Part shown: piece after piece, positions 56,148 through 63,636 of the stretch
Layout: each line of letters opens with the position of its first letter
Position numbering within the stretch: position 1 is the first letter of the stretch
Assembly (NCBI RefSeq): GCF_000266905.1
Contig: NC_018027.1
Location: 2,356,001 to 2,420,000, forward strand
Length of the DNA: 64,000 bases
Direction: 5' to 3'
DNA from: Mycolicibacterium chubuense NBB4
GTDB lineage: Bacteria; Actinomycetota; Actinomycetes; Mycobacteriales; Mycobacteriaceae
Notes under the pieces: model-generated
Told to the model about the DNA's origin: nothing
The model's input: the letters and a program-made list of their open reading frames with translations, nothing else
The model's database searches: none
Made by a program: the position numbers and the translations under genes

Positions 56148-56599
56148 CCGCGCCGTGCGCGGCACCCCGCAATGGTGGTGTGCACACCATGGTGCGATGC
56201 CTGTGGGGCCGCCACCATGGCACCGTGGCGGACCGGCGGGTGCGGGTGTGGGTGGTCGACGACCAAGCCAGCTTCCGCATGGCCGCGGCGGCCACGCTGG
56301 ACGCCATGGACGGCTTCGAGATCGCCGGCCAGTGTGATTCCGGTGAGGCCGCCATCGAAGGACTTCGGCACGCCGCGGCCGACATGGTGTTGATGGACAT
56401 CCACATGCCGGGCATGGGCGGGATCGACGCCGCACGCGCCATCAGTGCCCAGCACCCGGGTCTGGTCCTGGTGCTGATGTCGACCTACGACTTCGCCGAC
56501 CTCCCGGCCGCGGCGGCCGACTGCGGCGCGGCGTCGTATCTCCACAAAGAGCGACTGTGTCCCGACGTTCTGAGCCGGATATGGCGAGCAGCAGGCTGA
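56144..56599 (+). CDS. Receiver-only response regulator
   Basis: Up to 151 residues with one receiver domain and no output domain. Pocket residues are Asp39 and Asp40 (VVDD), phospho-acceptor Asp85 (LMDIHMPG) and switch Lys135 (LHKERL). The first 27 residues from ATG 56144 are not receiver-like; GTG 56225 would give a compact 124-residue protein and sits inside a hairpin. It overlaps the kinase start. It could act as a phosphate sink or connector competing with the NarL-type regulator. Confidence 0.8.
   Translation: MTAPCAAPRNGGVHTMVRCLWGRHHGTVADRRVRVWVVDDQASFRMAAAATLDAMDGFEIAGQCDSGEAAIEGLRHAAADMVLMDIHMPGMGGIDAARAISAQHPGLVLVLMSTYDFADLPAAAADCGAASYLHKERLCPDVLSRIWRAAG
56176..56189. promoter_or_regulatory. 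14-bp palindrome inside the two-component operon
   Basis: TGGTGTGCACACCA is perfectly symmetric. It shares TGCACAC with two repeats before the cyclase-ATPase gene at 57895 and 57919. It lies between the regulator stop and the second possible start of the receiver gene, so it may be an internal promoter operator. Confidence 0.45.
56209..56231 (+). promoter_or_regulatory. Hairpin over an alternative start of the receiver gene
   Basis: CCGCCAC (56209-56215) and GTGGCGG (56225-56231) form a 7-bp stem with a 9-base loop, burying GTG 56225. It might modulate translation from that codon, or just favour the ATG at 56144. Confidence 0.3.
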
Positions 56600-57882
56600 A
56601 GGTCGCCTCCGCGGCCCGGTCGGTACCCGACTGGCGTACCCCGAAGGTCCTCCTCGCGGAGGCCTTCCGCTCGTCGTCGTGGTTCGGCCACGACCTGATC
56701 CACCGCCTGCGCACGGAGCGCTTCGAGATCTTCCTCACCGGACACTTCGCCATGTGGGCGGGCGCCGCGATCGTCTTGCCGCTGTTGGAGTATCTGTGGC
56801 TGTTTCGATCAGCGTGGTTGCTCGGATTCGTCACCGTCGGTGTCGCGCAGTGCATCGTGCTCGCCGTGGCACTGAATCTGGCGCACGCCAACAGGTTCGA
56901 GCAGTCCATCACCCTGGTGTGCGTCGGCAACTGGATCGCCGCACTGGGCGTCACGTACGTGTCGCCGCCACTGCTGCCGGTGATGGCGCTTCTGGCCCTG
57001 GTGCCGGTCGTCTTCGCCGAGCCCTACATCCGCCTGCAGCGGGGGCTGGTCTTCACCCTCATCACCGCGGGCTGCGTGCTGGCGATGGCCGTCGTGGCGC
57101 GCTTCACGCCCGTCACGGATGCCGTCGAGCACGCGCCACGCTGGTTGGAGACGGCCTTCATCGTGGTGGCGCTGCCGGTGAATGCCTTGCACGTCATGGT
57201 GATCGTCTGGAACAACGCCGCGGCACTGCGGACATCGGAAAGCCAACTCGCCGAACGCGCCACCGAACTGGCGGCTTCCCGCACCCGGCTGATCACCGCC
57301 GCCGACGAGGAGCGCCGACGCCTCGAACGCGATCTCCACGACGGCGCCCAGCAGTACCTCGTTGCGCTGTCGGTCCTCATCGGATTGGCCCGCAACGCCG
57401 AGAGCGCTAAGTGCCGGTCGCTGCTGACCGAAGCCTCCGGCCTGGTGGACGACGCGATCGCCGAGATCCGCAGGCTCGCCCATGGCATCTACCCCCCGCT
57501 GCTGGTCAGCGGAGGGCTCGGTCAGGCACTGCCCGCACTCACCGCGCACGCGGCGGTGCCGGTCCGGCTCGACATGGACGGGGTCGGCCGTCATCCGCCG
57601 TCGGTCGAAGCGGCCCTGTACTACTGCTGCAGTGAGGCGCTGCAGAACGCCGCCAAACACGGTGGGCCGGCCACCGCGGTCACGGTGACGGTGCACCAGG
57701 AGGACGGGCTCGTCGCCGTGACGATCAGTGACAACGGGTGCGGGTTCGACGCCTCCGCACGGGGATTGGGCCTGACGAACATGACCGACCGGCTGTCGGC
57801 GATCGGCGGCGAGCTGTCGATCGACACCGCGCCGGGCCGGGGAACACGCATCATCGCCACGGTGGACACGTCGGGTTCGTGA
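56581..57882 (+). CDS. Membrane histidine kinase, NarX/DesK (HisKA_3) type
   Basis: A 433-residue sensor. Six hydrophobic helices (about 55-75, 78-100, 108-125, 130-145, 155-173, 190-210) with very short loops suggest sensing within the membrane. A short coiled coil leads to the phospho-acceptor His253 (RDLHDGAQQ), and the ATPase domain has EALQNAAKHG, ISDNGCGFD and GLGLTNMTDRL. ATG 56581 is chosen; the in-frame GTG 56557 is also possible. Both overlap the receiver gene, so the pair is translated together. Confidence 0.9.
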   Translation: MASSRLKVASAARSVPDWRTPKVLLAEAFRSSSWFGHDLIHRLRTERFEIFLTGHFAMWAGAAIVLPLLEYLWLFRSAWLLGFVTVGVAQCIVLAVALNLAHANRFEQSITLVCVGNWIAALGVTYVSPPLLPVMALLALVPVVFAEPYIRLQRGLVFTLITAGCVLAMAVVARFTPVTDAVEHAPRWLETAFIVVALPVNALHVMVIVWNNAAALRTSESQLAERATELAASRTRLITAADEERRRLERDLHDGAQQYLVALSVLIGLARNAESAKCRSLLTEASGLVDDAIAEIRRLAHGIYPPLLVSGGLGQALPALTAHAAVPVRLDMDGVGRHPPSVEAALYYCCSEALQNAAKHGGPATAVTVTVHQEDGLVAVTISDNGCGFDASARGLGLTNMTDRLSAIGGELSIDTAPGRGTRIIATVDTSGS

Positions 57883-57894
57883 TCCGGCGGGGGG

Positions 57895-57927
57895 TGCACA
57901 CACCACCGCCGATCGTGTTGCACACAC
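57895..57927. repeat. Two TGCACACAC direct repeats before the cyclase-ATPase gene
   Basis: TGCACACAC occurs at 57895-57903 and 57919-57927, 24 bases apart, 91-123 bases before the ATG at 58018. The same core occurs in the palindrome at 56176. They are candidate sites for the neighbouring NarL-type regulator. Confidence 0.5.
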
Positions 57928-58017
57928 GGTCGAAGAGTGCGCGCTGGCGCAGCACCATGGACTGCAGCACCGAAAGTGGCTTTTCTGCAGCGTCTTTGAA
58001 GACCGTCGGAGGTTCGC

Positions 58018-59682
58018 ATGTCCGCCTTTGATCGTGAAGAGCAGGTGGACGCGTCGCGCGGGTCGCTCCCGGCAGGCACCGTCACCCTGCTCCTGGCCGA
58101 TATCGAGAGCTCCACCAGGCTCTGGGACGCCCAGCCCGCCAGGATGGCAGAGGCGCTGGCGAGACTGGACCACCTGCTGGACGGCCTCGTTGCGGCCTTC
58201 AACGGTGTGCGCCCGGTGGAGCAGGGCGAGGGAGACAGCTTCGTGCTGGCGTTCCGGCGTGCCGGCGACGCCGTGAGTTGCGCGGTCGCCCTGCAGCGTG
58301 CCGCGCTGTCGCCGATCCGGCTGCGCATCGGTGTGCACACCGGTGACGTCGACCTCCGCGACGAGCGCAACTACATGGGCCCGACGATCAACCGGGCCGC
58401 TCGAGTGCGCGAACTCGCGCACGGGGGCCAGACGGTGCTGTCCTCGGCGACACGTCATCTGGTGCTGGAATCGCTGCCCGCGCAGGCATGGCTGAAGGAT
58501 CTGGGCTGCTACCGACTCCGCGACCTGCCGCGCCCCGAACGGGTGGTCCAACTGTGTCACCCCGACCTGCACAACGACTTCCCTCCGCTGCGGGGTGGTC
58601 GTGCCGAGGCGTTCCACCGCCGCCCGGCCCAGTTGACCGAATTCGTCGGGCGCGCCGGCGACGTCGCCTCCGTCGGCCGGGCCCTGACGGGCAACCGCCT
58701 GGTCACGCTCTGCGGCACCGGGGGCGTGGGCAAGACCCGATTGGCGGTCGAAGTGGCCGACCGCGCGGGTGAGCGATTTCCCGACGGCACCTGGTACGTG
58801 GACCTCGCGCCGGTGGCCGACCCGAAACGCGTGCCGCTGCTCGCGGCGCAGGCGCTCGCCCTGCCCGACGGGCCCGACCGGACCGCGGTGAGCCGTCTGC
58901 TGCAGCACCTCGGCGATCGCCACCTGTTGCTGCTCCTGGACAACTGCGAACATGTGCTCTCCGCGACGACGGCGCTGGTCTCGGCGGTGCTGAGCAGCTG
59001 CCCCCGTGTCACCGTGCTGGCCACCAGCCGCGAGCCCTTGCACATCAGCGGCGGGCGCGTCGTCCGCGTGCCGCCGATGGCGGCCGGCGGCGACGCCACC
59101 GCACTGTTCACCGCCCGGGCGCGCGACGCCCGGCCCGAGTTCGCTCCCGGCCCCGGCGAACTGGCCCGGATCGCGGAGATCTGCGGCCGCCTCGACGGGC
59201 TGCCGCTGGCGATCGAACTCGCCGCCTCGCGGGTCCGCACGCTGTCCCTCGCCGAGATCGCCGAAACCCTGCACGACCCGCCGGCGGTGCTGAGCTGTGA
59301 GTGCCGCAGCACGCCCGCTCGCCACCGGAGTCTGCGGGCGTGCCTGGACTGGTCCTACGAGCTGCTGACCGAGTCGGAGAAGGCCTTGCTCGGTCGTCTC
59401 GCGACGTTTCCTGGCGGCTTCGACCGGGAGGCCGCGCGGGGGCTCGTTCCCGGACACCGGCTGTCGGGTCGCCAGATCGGCGGCCTGGTCGACGCGCTCG
59501 TCGACAAGTCGCTGCTCACCTGCGACAGCAGCGGCTCCCGAGCGCTCTACCGACTGAACCACACCACCCGTCAGTACCTGTTGGAGGCGTCGGCGCACTC
59601 GCGAGGCCGAGCCCGCAGAAGGCTGTTGCCAAGAGCGGCCGTCGCCGCCACAATTCCCGCCGGTGCCATCCGGAATAGATAG
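58018..59682 (+). CDS. Rv0386-like cyclase-NB-ARC ATPase, lacking a LuxR domain
   Basis: A 554-residue signalling ATPase. The class III cyclase domain (about 20-180) has metal Asp28 and Asp73, and uses Gln69 and Asn118 at the base-selecting positions, the same Gln/Asn pair known in Rv0386, with catalytic Asn125 and Arg129 intact. An NB-ARC ATPase follows (GTGGVGKTRLA near 236, LLLLLDNCEHVL, ATSREPL, GLPLAIELAASR). The Rv0386 group continues for 500 more residues to a LuxR HTH, but here the protein ends shortly after the winged helix. Next gene starts 25 bases on. Confidence 0.86.
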   Translation: MSAFDREEQVDASRGSLPAGTVTLLLADIESSTRLWDAQPARMAEALARLDHLLDGLVAAFNGVRPVEQGEGDSFVLAFRRAGDAVSCAVALQRAALSPIRLRIGVHTGDVDLRDERNYMGPTINRAARVRELAHGGQTVLSSATRHLVLESLPAQAWLKDLGCYRLRDLPRPERVVQLCHPDLHNDFPPLRGGRAEAFHRRPAQLTEFVGRAGDVASVGRALTGNRLVTLCGTGGVGKTRLAVEVADRAGERFPDGTWYVDLAPVADPKRVPLLAAQALALPDGPDRTAVSRLLQHLGDRHLLLLLDNCEHVLSATTALVSAVLSSCPRVTVLATSREPLHISGGRVVRVPPMAAGGDATALFTARARDARPEFAPGPGELARIAEICGRLDGLPLAIELAASRVRTLSLAEIAETLHDPPAVLSCECRSTPARHRSLRACLDWSYELLTESEKALLGRLATFPGGFDREAARGLVPGHRLSGRQIGGLVDALVDKSLLTCDSSGSRALYRLNHTTRQYLLEASAHSRGRARRRLLPRAAVAATIPAGAIRNR

Positions 59683-59706
59683 TCAGACGAGCGGGCTGGA
59701 GAGAGC

Positions 59707-60156
59707 ATGACCGAGATCGACAAACAGAAGCTCTACTCCGACACCTCTGCCCTCGACGAGTTCAACCGCAACATCGTCGAGGAGTTCCGGGCCAACGGCG
59801 GCAAGGTCGGCGGCCCGTTCGAGGGCGGCACGCTGCTGCTGTTGCACACCGTCGGCGCGAAGTCGGGCCAGCCGCGGCTCTCGCCGCTCGCGTACCTGAC
59901 CATCGACGGCAAGATGCTCATCGTGGGCTCGTATGCCGGTGCGCCGAAGCATCCGGCGTGGGTGCACAATCTGCGGGCGAATCCGCGGGCCCACATCGAG
60001 GTCGGCACCGAGGCCTACGACGTGACCGTCCGCGAGCTGCCCGACGACGAGCGCGAGGCGCTGTATCCGAAAGTCGTCGAGATCGCGCCGGTCTTCGCGG
60101 AGTACCAGGCCAACACGTCGCGGGCCATCCCGCTGTTCGAGCTCACCCGCGCCTAG
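59707..60156 (+). CDS. Deazaflavin (F420)-dependent nitroreductase, Ddn family
   Basis: A 149-residue split beta-barrel enzyme that binds F420. Family landmarks are FNRNIVEEFRANGGKVGG, LLLLHTVGAKSGQPRLSPL and SYAGAPKHPAWVHNLRANP. Ddn relatives reduce quinones and can activate nitroimidazoles. ATG 59707 follows ggagag. Its gene is followed by a strong hairpin shared with the convergent thiolase gene. Confidence 0.92.
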   Translation: MTEIDKQKLYSDTSALDEFNRNIVEEFRANGGKVGGPFEGGTLLLLHTVGAKSGQPRLSPLAYLTIDGKMLIVGSYAGAPKHPAWVHNLRANPRAHIEVGTEAYDVTVRELPDDEREALYPKVVEIAPVFAEYQANTSRAIPLFELTRA

Positions 60157-60164
60157 CCCCCCGT

Positions 60165-60230
60165 CCGCCGAACTTGCATTCCGCGTGGGGCCCTCGTCGT
60201 CCTTTGCCGCGTGGAATGCAAGTTCGGCGG
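60165..60230. terminator. Bidirectional terminator with 18-bp perfect stem
   Basis: CCGCCGAACTTGCATTCC (60165-60182) is exactly repeated inverted at 60213-60230 around a 30-base loop. A G-run and TTTT follow at 60231-60237 on the rightward strand. It lies between the stops of two convergent genes. The length and perfection of the arms exceed normal terminators, so it may also be a dispersed palindromic repeat. Confidence 0.75.
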
Positions 60231-60235
60231 GGGTT

Positions 60236-61420
60236 TTAGAGGCGTTCGATGATGGTGGCGTTGGCCATGCCGCCGCCCTCACACATCGTCTGCAGCGCGT
60301 AGCGGCCGCCGCGCTGCTGCAAGGCGTTGACGAGTGTGGTCATGATGCGGGCGCCGCTGGCGCCGAGCGGGTGACCGATCGCGATGGCCCCGCCGTTGAC
60401 GTTCGTCTTCGCCAGGTCGGCCCCGGTCTCGCGGGCCCACGCGAGCACCACCGGGGCGAACGCCTCGTTCACCTCGAACAGGTCGATATCCGCCAGCGAC
60501 AGCCCGGCCCGTGTCAGTACCTTCTCGGTCGCGGGGATGACGCCGGTCAGCATGTAGAGCGGGTCGGAGCCCACCGCCACCGTGGTGTGGATGCGCGCCA
60601 GCGGGCGCAGCCCCAGCCGTCGGGCCGCCGCACCGCTGGTGATCATCACCGCGGCGCTGCCGTCGGACAGCGGTGAGCTGTTGCCGGGCGTGATGTCCCA
60701 ATTGATCTGCGGGAACCGCGCGCCGATCGCCTCGTTGTAGAACGCGGGCCGCAGCCCGGCCAGGGTCTCGGCCGTGGTGTCGGGGCGGATGATCTCGTCG
60801 GTCGCCAGCCCCGCGATCGGTGCCAGCTCGGTGTCGAACAGCCCGTCCTTGGTGGCGCGGGCGGCCTTCTGGTGGCTCTCGGCGGAGAACTCGTCGAGCT
60901 CGGTGCGCGACAGCTTCCACTTGGCCGCGATCAGCTCGGCGCTGATGCCCTGGGCCACCAGCCCGTCGGGGTAGCGCGCGGCCATGCCGGTGCCGAACGG
61001 GTTGCTACCGGGCAGCACCGACGAGCCCATCGGCACCCGGCTCATCGACTCCACACCCGCGGCGATGACGACGTCGTAGGCGCCGGCCAGCACGCCCTGG
61101 GCGGCGAAGCTGATCGCCTGCTGGCTGCTCCCGCACTGCCGGTCCACGGTGGTGCCGGGCACGCTCTCCGGAAAACCCGCCCCCAGCAACGCATTCCGGG
61201 CGATGTTGACGGCTTGGTCGCCCACCTGGGTGACGGCGCCGGCGATGACGTCCTCCACCTCGACAGGGTCCACGCCGGTGCGGGTGACGACTTCGCGCAG
61301 GCTGTGCGCCAGCAGGTCGGCCGGCAGCACGCCGTGTAACGCACCACTGGCCTTACCCTTGCCGACGGGGGTGCGCACGGCACCGACGATGACGGCATCG
61401 CGGTCATGAAAGTCGGCCAT
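60236..61420 (-). CDS. Acetyl-CoA acetyltransferase (thiolase)
   Basis: A 394-residue thiolase that cleaves 3-ketoacyl-CoA or condenses acyl-CoA. The nucleophile Cys is in VDRQCGSSQQ (about residue 92), with the C-terminal NVNGGAIAIGHPLGASGARI His and CEGGGM Cys. ATG 61420 follows ggaggatcag. Divergent from an HxlR regulator gene. Its mRNA ends in the 18-bp stem hairpin. Confidence 0.93.
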   Translation of the reverse strand: MADFHDRDAVIVGAVRTPVGKGKASGALHGVLPADLLAHSLREVVTRTGVDPVEVEDVIAGAVTQVGDQAVNIARNALLGAGFPESVPGTTVDRQCGSSQQAISFAAQGVLAGAYDVVIAAGVESMSRVPMGSSVLPGSNPFGTGMAARYPDGLVAQGISAELIAAKWKLSRTELDEFSAESHQKAARATKDGLFDTELAPIAGLATDEIIRPDTTAETLAGLRPAFYNEAIGARFPQINWDITPGNSSPLSDGSAAVMITSGAAARRLGLRPLARIHTTVAVGSDPLYMLTGVIPATEKVLTRAGLSLADIDLFEVNEAFAPVVLAWARETGADLAKTNVNGGAIAIGHPLGASGARIMTTLVNALQQRGGRYALQTMCEGGGMANATIIERL

Positions 61421-61466
61421 CTGATCCTCCTGAGACTCGCCACTGAGTACTGCTCTCTATACTTAG

Positions 61467-61477
61467 AGGTAACACCT
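61467..61477. promoter_or_regulatory. Candidate HxlR operator
   Basis: AGGT-AAC-ACCT is a short perfect inverted repeat in the thiolase/HxlR intergenic region, followed at once by the palindrome CCTAGG. Short arms make chance possible. Confidence 0.35.
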
Positions 61478-61515
61478 AGGTTCAGTGATAACAACCCAGC
61501 TGGAGAGTGATCTAC

Positions 61516-62013
61516 ATGACAGTGCTGCTTGGCCCGTTGGCCGATCGCGACACGTGGTCGGCGGTCGGTCACTGCGCGATCGAGAAGACGATGGGGCTGG
61601 TCGGCACCAAGTCGGCGATGCTGATCATGCGGGAGGCGTACTACGGCACCACCCGCTTCGACGACTTCGCCCGCCGCGTCGGCATCACCAAGGCGGCCAC
61701 ATCGGCGCGGTTGTCCGAACTCGTCGAGGCCGGCCTGCTGACCAAGCAGCCCTACCGCGAGCCCGGACAGCGCGCCCGCGACGAGTACGTGCTGACCGAG
61801 GCCGGCACCGACTTCATGCCCGTGGTGTGGGCGATGTTCGAGTGGGGCCGTAAACACCTGGGCGACACGCCACTTCGCCTGACCCACCTGGGCTGCGGCG
61901 CGCAGGCCGGCGTCGAGGTGGTGTGCGCCGAGGGGCACCGGGTGCCCCCCGACGAACTCGGTGTGCGCCTGGTCAGGTCAGCTGAGCGCGGAACTCCCTC
62001 GCCGCACTCATGA
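61516..62013 (+). CDS. HxlR-type winged-helix regulator
   Basis: A 165-residue regulator. The HxlR core runs from IEKTMGLVGTKSAMLIMREAYYGTTRFDDF to the wing (LTKQPYREPGQRARDEYVLTEAG). Two Cys residues in the C-terminal tail (LGCGAQAGVEVVCAEG) could bind metal. ATG 61516 follows ggagag. Probably regulates itself and the thiolase. Its 3' end overlaps the convergent BtpA-family gene by 41 bases. Confidence 0.87.
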   Translation: MTVLLGPLADRDTWSAVGHCAIEKTMGLVGTKSAMLIMREAYYGTTRFDDFARRVGITKAATSARLSELVEAGLLTKQPYREPGQRARDEYVLTEAGTDFMPVVWAMFEWGRKHLGDTPLRLTHLGCGAQAGVEVVCAEGHRVPPDELGVRLVRSAERGTPSPHS

Positions 62014-62794
62014 GCTCCTCGACCCGGGACTTCTCGGCGGCGTTGGCGAACAGGCCGTCCTTCTTGAAGTACGTGCCCACCACGGCGCCGTCGGCGACGC
62101 TGAGCTGGGCGGCGACGTTCTCGGCCCGGACCCCGGTGTTGACGAACACGGGTACCGCGCCTGCCGCCGCCTTCACCACCTTCAGCGCCTCGGTGTCGGT
62201 CGGGGCACCGGCCGTCGCGCCGGACACGCAGATGGCGTCCGGCAGTGTCGCGAAGACCGTGGTCCGTGTGATCGACGCCAGGTCGCGGTCGGCGAGGTAC
62301 TGCGCCGACTCCGGCACGATGTTGAACAGCAGCTTCACCTCGGCGCCGCCGACCCGCGCGCGGTGGCGGGCGACCTCGCCGACATTGGTGTTCCACAGCC
62401 CGAAGTCGCTGGCGTACACCCCGGTGAAGATCTCGCGGACGAACTTCGCGCCGGTGGCGACAGCCAGGTCGATCGAGGCCCGGCCGTCCCAGAGCACGTT
62501 CACCCCGTAGGGCACCGAGAGGTCGGGCAGCAGCTCGCCGATGATCCTGGCCATGCTGATCGCCGTGATGGGCTCGGTCTTGGTCAGGTACGGCAGGCTG
62601 AACTCGTTGCTGATCATGATGCCGTCGACGCCGCCGCTCTGCAGGGCGTCGAGTTCGGTGCGCGCGCGGTCGACGACCGCCGCGATGCCGCCCGCGCTGT
62701 CGTAGCCGGGGTCGCCGGGTAGCGCGGACAGGTGCAGCATGGCGATGACGGGCTTGGCGACGTTGAAGACCTCGTCGAGCCAGGTGGTGGTCAC
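61973..62794 (-). CDS. BtpA/SgcQ family TIM-barrel protein
   Basis: A 273-residue barrel protein. BtpA-family landmarks are VIAMLHLSALPGDPGYD, GVDGIMISNEFSLPYL, GVNVLWDGRASIDLAVATGAKFVRE and PVFVNTGVRAENV. BtpA was first tied to photosystem I, but relatives such as SgcQ lie in sugar gene clusters, and here an SDR and a sugar-type ABC ATPase are next to it. A sugar-metabolism role is more likely. GTG 62794 follows agaaagg. Confidence 0.85.
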   Translation of the reverse strand: MTTTWLDEVFNVAKPVIAMLHLSALPGDPGYDSAGGIAAVVDRARTELDALQSGGVDGIMISNEFSLPYLTKTEPITAISMARIIGELLPDLSVPYGVNVLWDGRASIDLAVATGAKFVREIFTGVYASDFGLWNTNVGEVARHRARVGGAEVKLLFNIVPESAQYLADRDLASITRTTVFATLPDAICVSGATAGAPTDTEALKVVKAAAGAVPVFVNTGVRAENVAAQLSVADGAVVGTYFKKDGLFANAAEKSRVEELMSAAREFRAQLT

Positions 62795-62837
62795 TGTGTG
62801 CCTTTCTCTCTTCTGTGAGGGGTCGGTGCGGACCCGG

Positions 62838-63608
62838 TCAGTCCATGTAGGCGCCGCCGTTGACGGCCAGCGCCTCGCCGGTGATGAAGCGCGCGTCATC
62901 GGAGAGCAGGAACGCCACCGCACGCGCGACGTCCTCGGGCTGCTCGAGCCGGCCCAGGGGGGTGTCGCCGATCATCATGTCCCGCACGCCGTCGGTGGTG
63001 GTGCCGCGCAGCTGCGCCTCCCACTCCAATTCCCTTGACTGCATCGGGGTTTCGACAAACCCCGGGCACACGCAGTTGACGGTGATGCGGTGCTCGCCCA
63101 ACTCGTAGGCCATCGCCTGGGTCAGGCCCACGACGCCGAACTTCGAGGCGACGTAGTCCGCCAGGAACGGCACGCGGCCCTGCTTGCCCGCCATCGAGGC
63201 GGTGTTGACGATCGAACCGGCCACGCCGGCGCGCACCATCTCGCGCGCCGCGGCCTGCCCGCAGACGAACACGCCTTTGAGGTTGACGTCGACGGTCTGC
63301 TGGTAGCGCTCCACGGGCGCCTCCAGGAAGCGGTGCATGAACGAGATGCCGGCGTTGCTCACCCACGCGTGCAGTCCAAGCCGGCCCGCGACGTCGGACG
63401 CGACGGCCGAGGCCGCCTCGGCGGAGGTGACGTCCAGCTGCGCCGACTCGTGGCCGCGGTCCGGATTCGGCAGTGCCGCGGCGACATCGGCCGCCGCGGC
63501 GCCGTCGAGATCGGTGACGACGACGCGCCACTCCCGCCCCGCCAGCGTGCTCGCGATGGCACGACCGATGCCCGACCCTGCGCCGGTCACCACGACTGTT
63601 CTGGTCAT
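62838..63608 (-). CDS. Short-chain dehydrogenase/reductase
   Basis: A 256-residue NAD(P)-dependent oxidoreductase. The cofactor motif is TGAGSGIG (8-15), the structural NAG is in VSNAGISF, the catalytic Ser in NTASMAGKQG and the YxxxK in YVASKFG. Sequence after Asp in VVTDLDG favours NAD(H). ATG 63608 follows ggacgaag. It is 43 bases before the BtpA-family gene on the same strand, so likely the same operon; a polyol or sugar substrate is inferred. Confidence 0.9.
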   Translation of the reverse strand: MTRTVVVTGAGSGIGRAIASTLAGREWRVVVTDLDGAAAADVAAALPNPDRGHESAQLDVTSAEAASAVASDVAGRLGLHAWVSNAGISFMHRFLEAPVERYQQTVDVNLKGVFVCGQAAAREMVRAGVAGSIVNTASMAGKQGRVPFLADYVASKFGVVGLTQAMAYELGEHRITVNCVCPGFVETPMQSRELEWEAQLRGTTTDGVRDMMIGDTPLGRLEQPEDVARAVAFLLSDDARFITGEALAVNGGAYMD

Positions 63609-63636
63609 TTCGCTGCTTCGTCCTTTTCCGTTGTCG

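Noticed and set aside
56809..59598. 929-codon open frame antisense to the kinase and cyclase genes
   Set aside because: It spans two well-supported genes and an intergenic region on the other strand and has no recognisable domain.
59600..59706. Frameshift truncating the second cyclase-ATPase
   Set aside because: No continuation of the family is seen in the other frames before the next gene at 59707. A natural short form or old deletion is more likely than a sequencing error.
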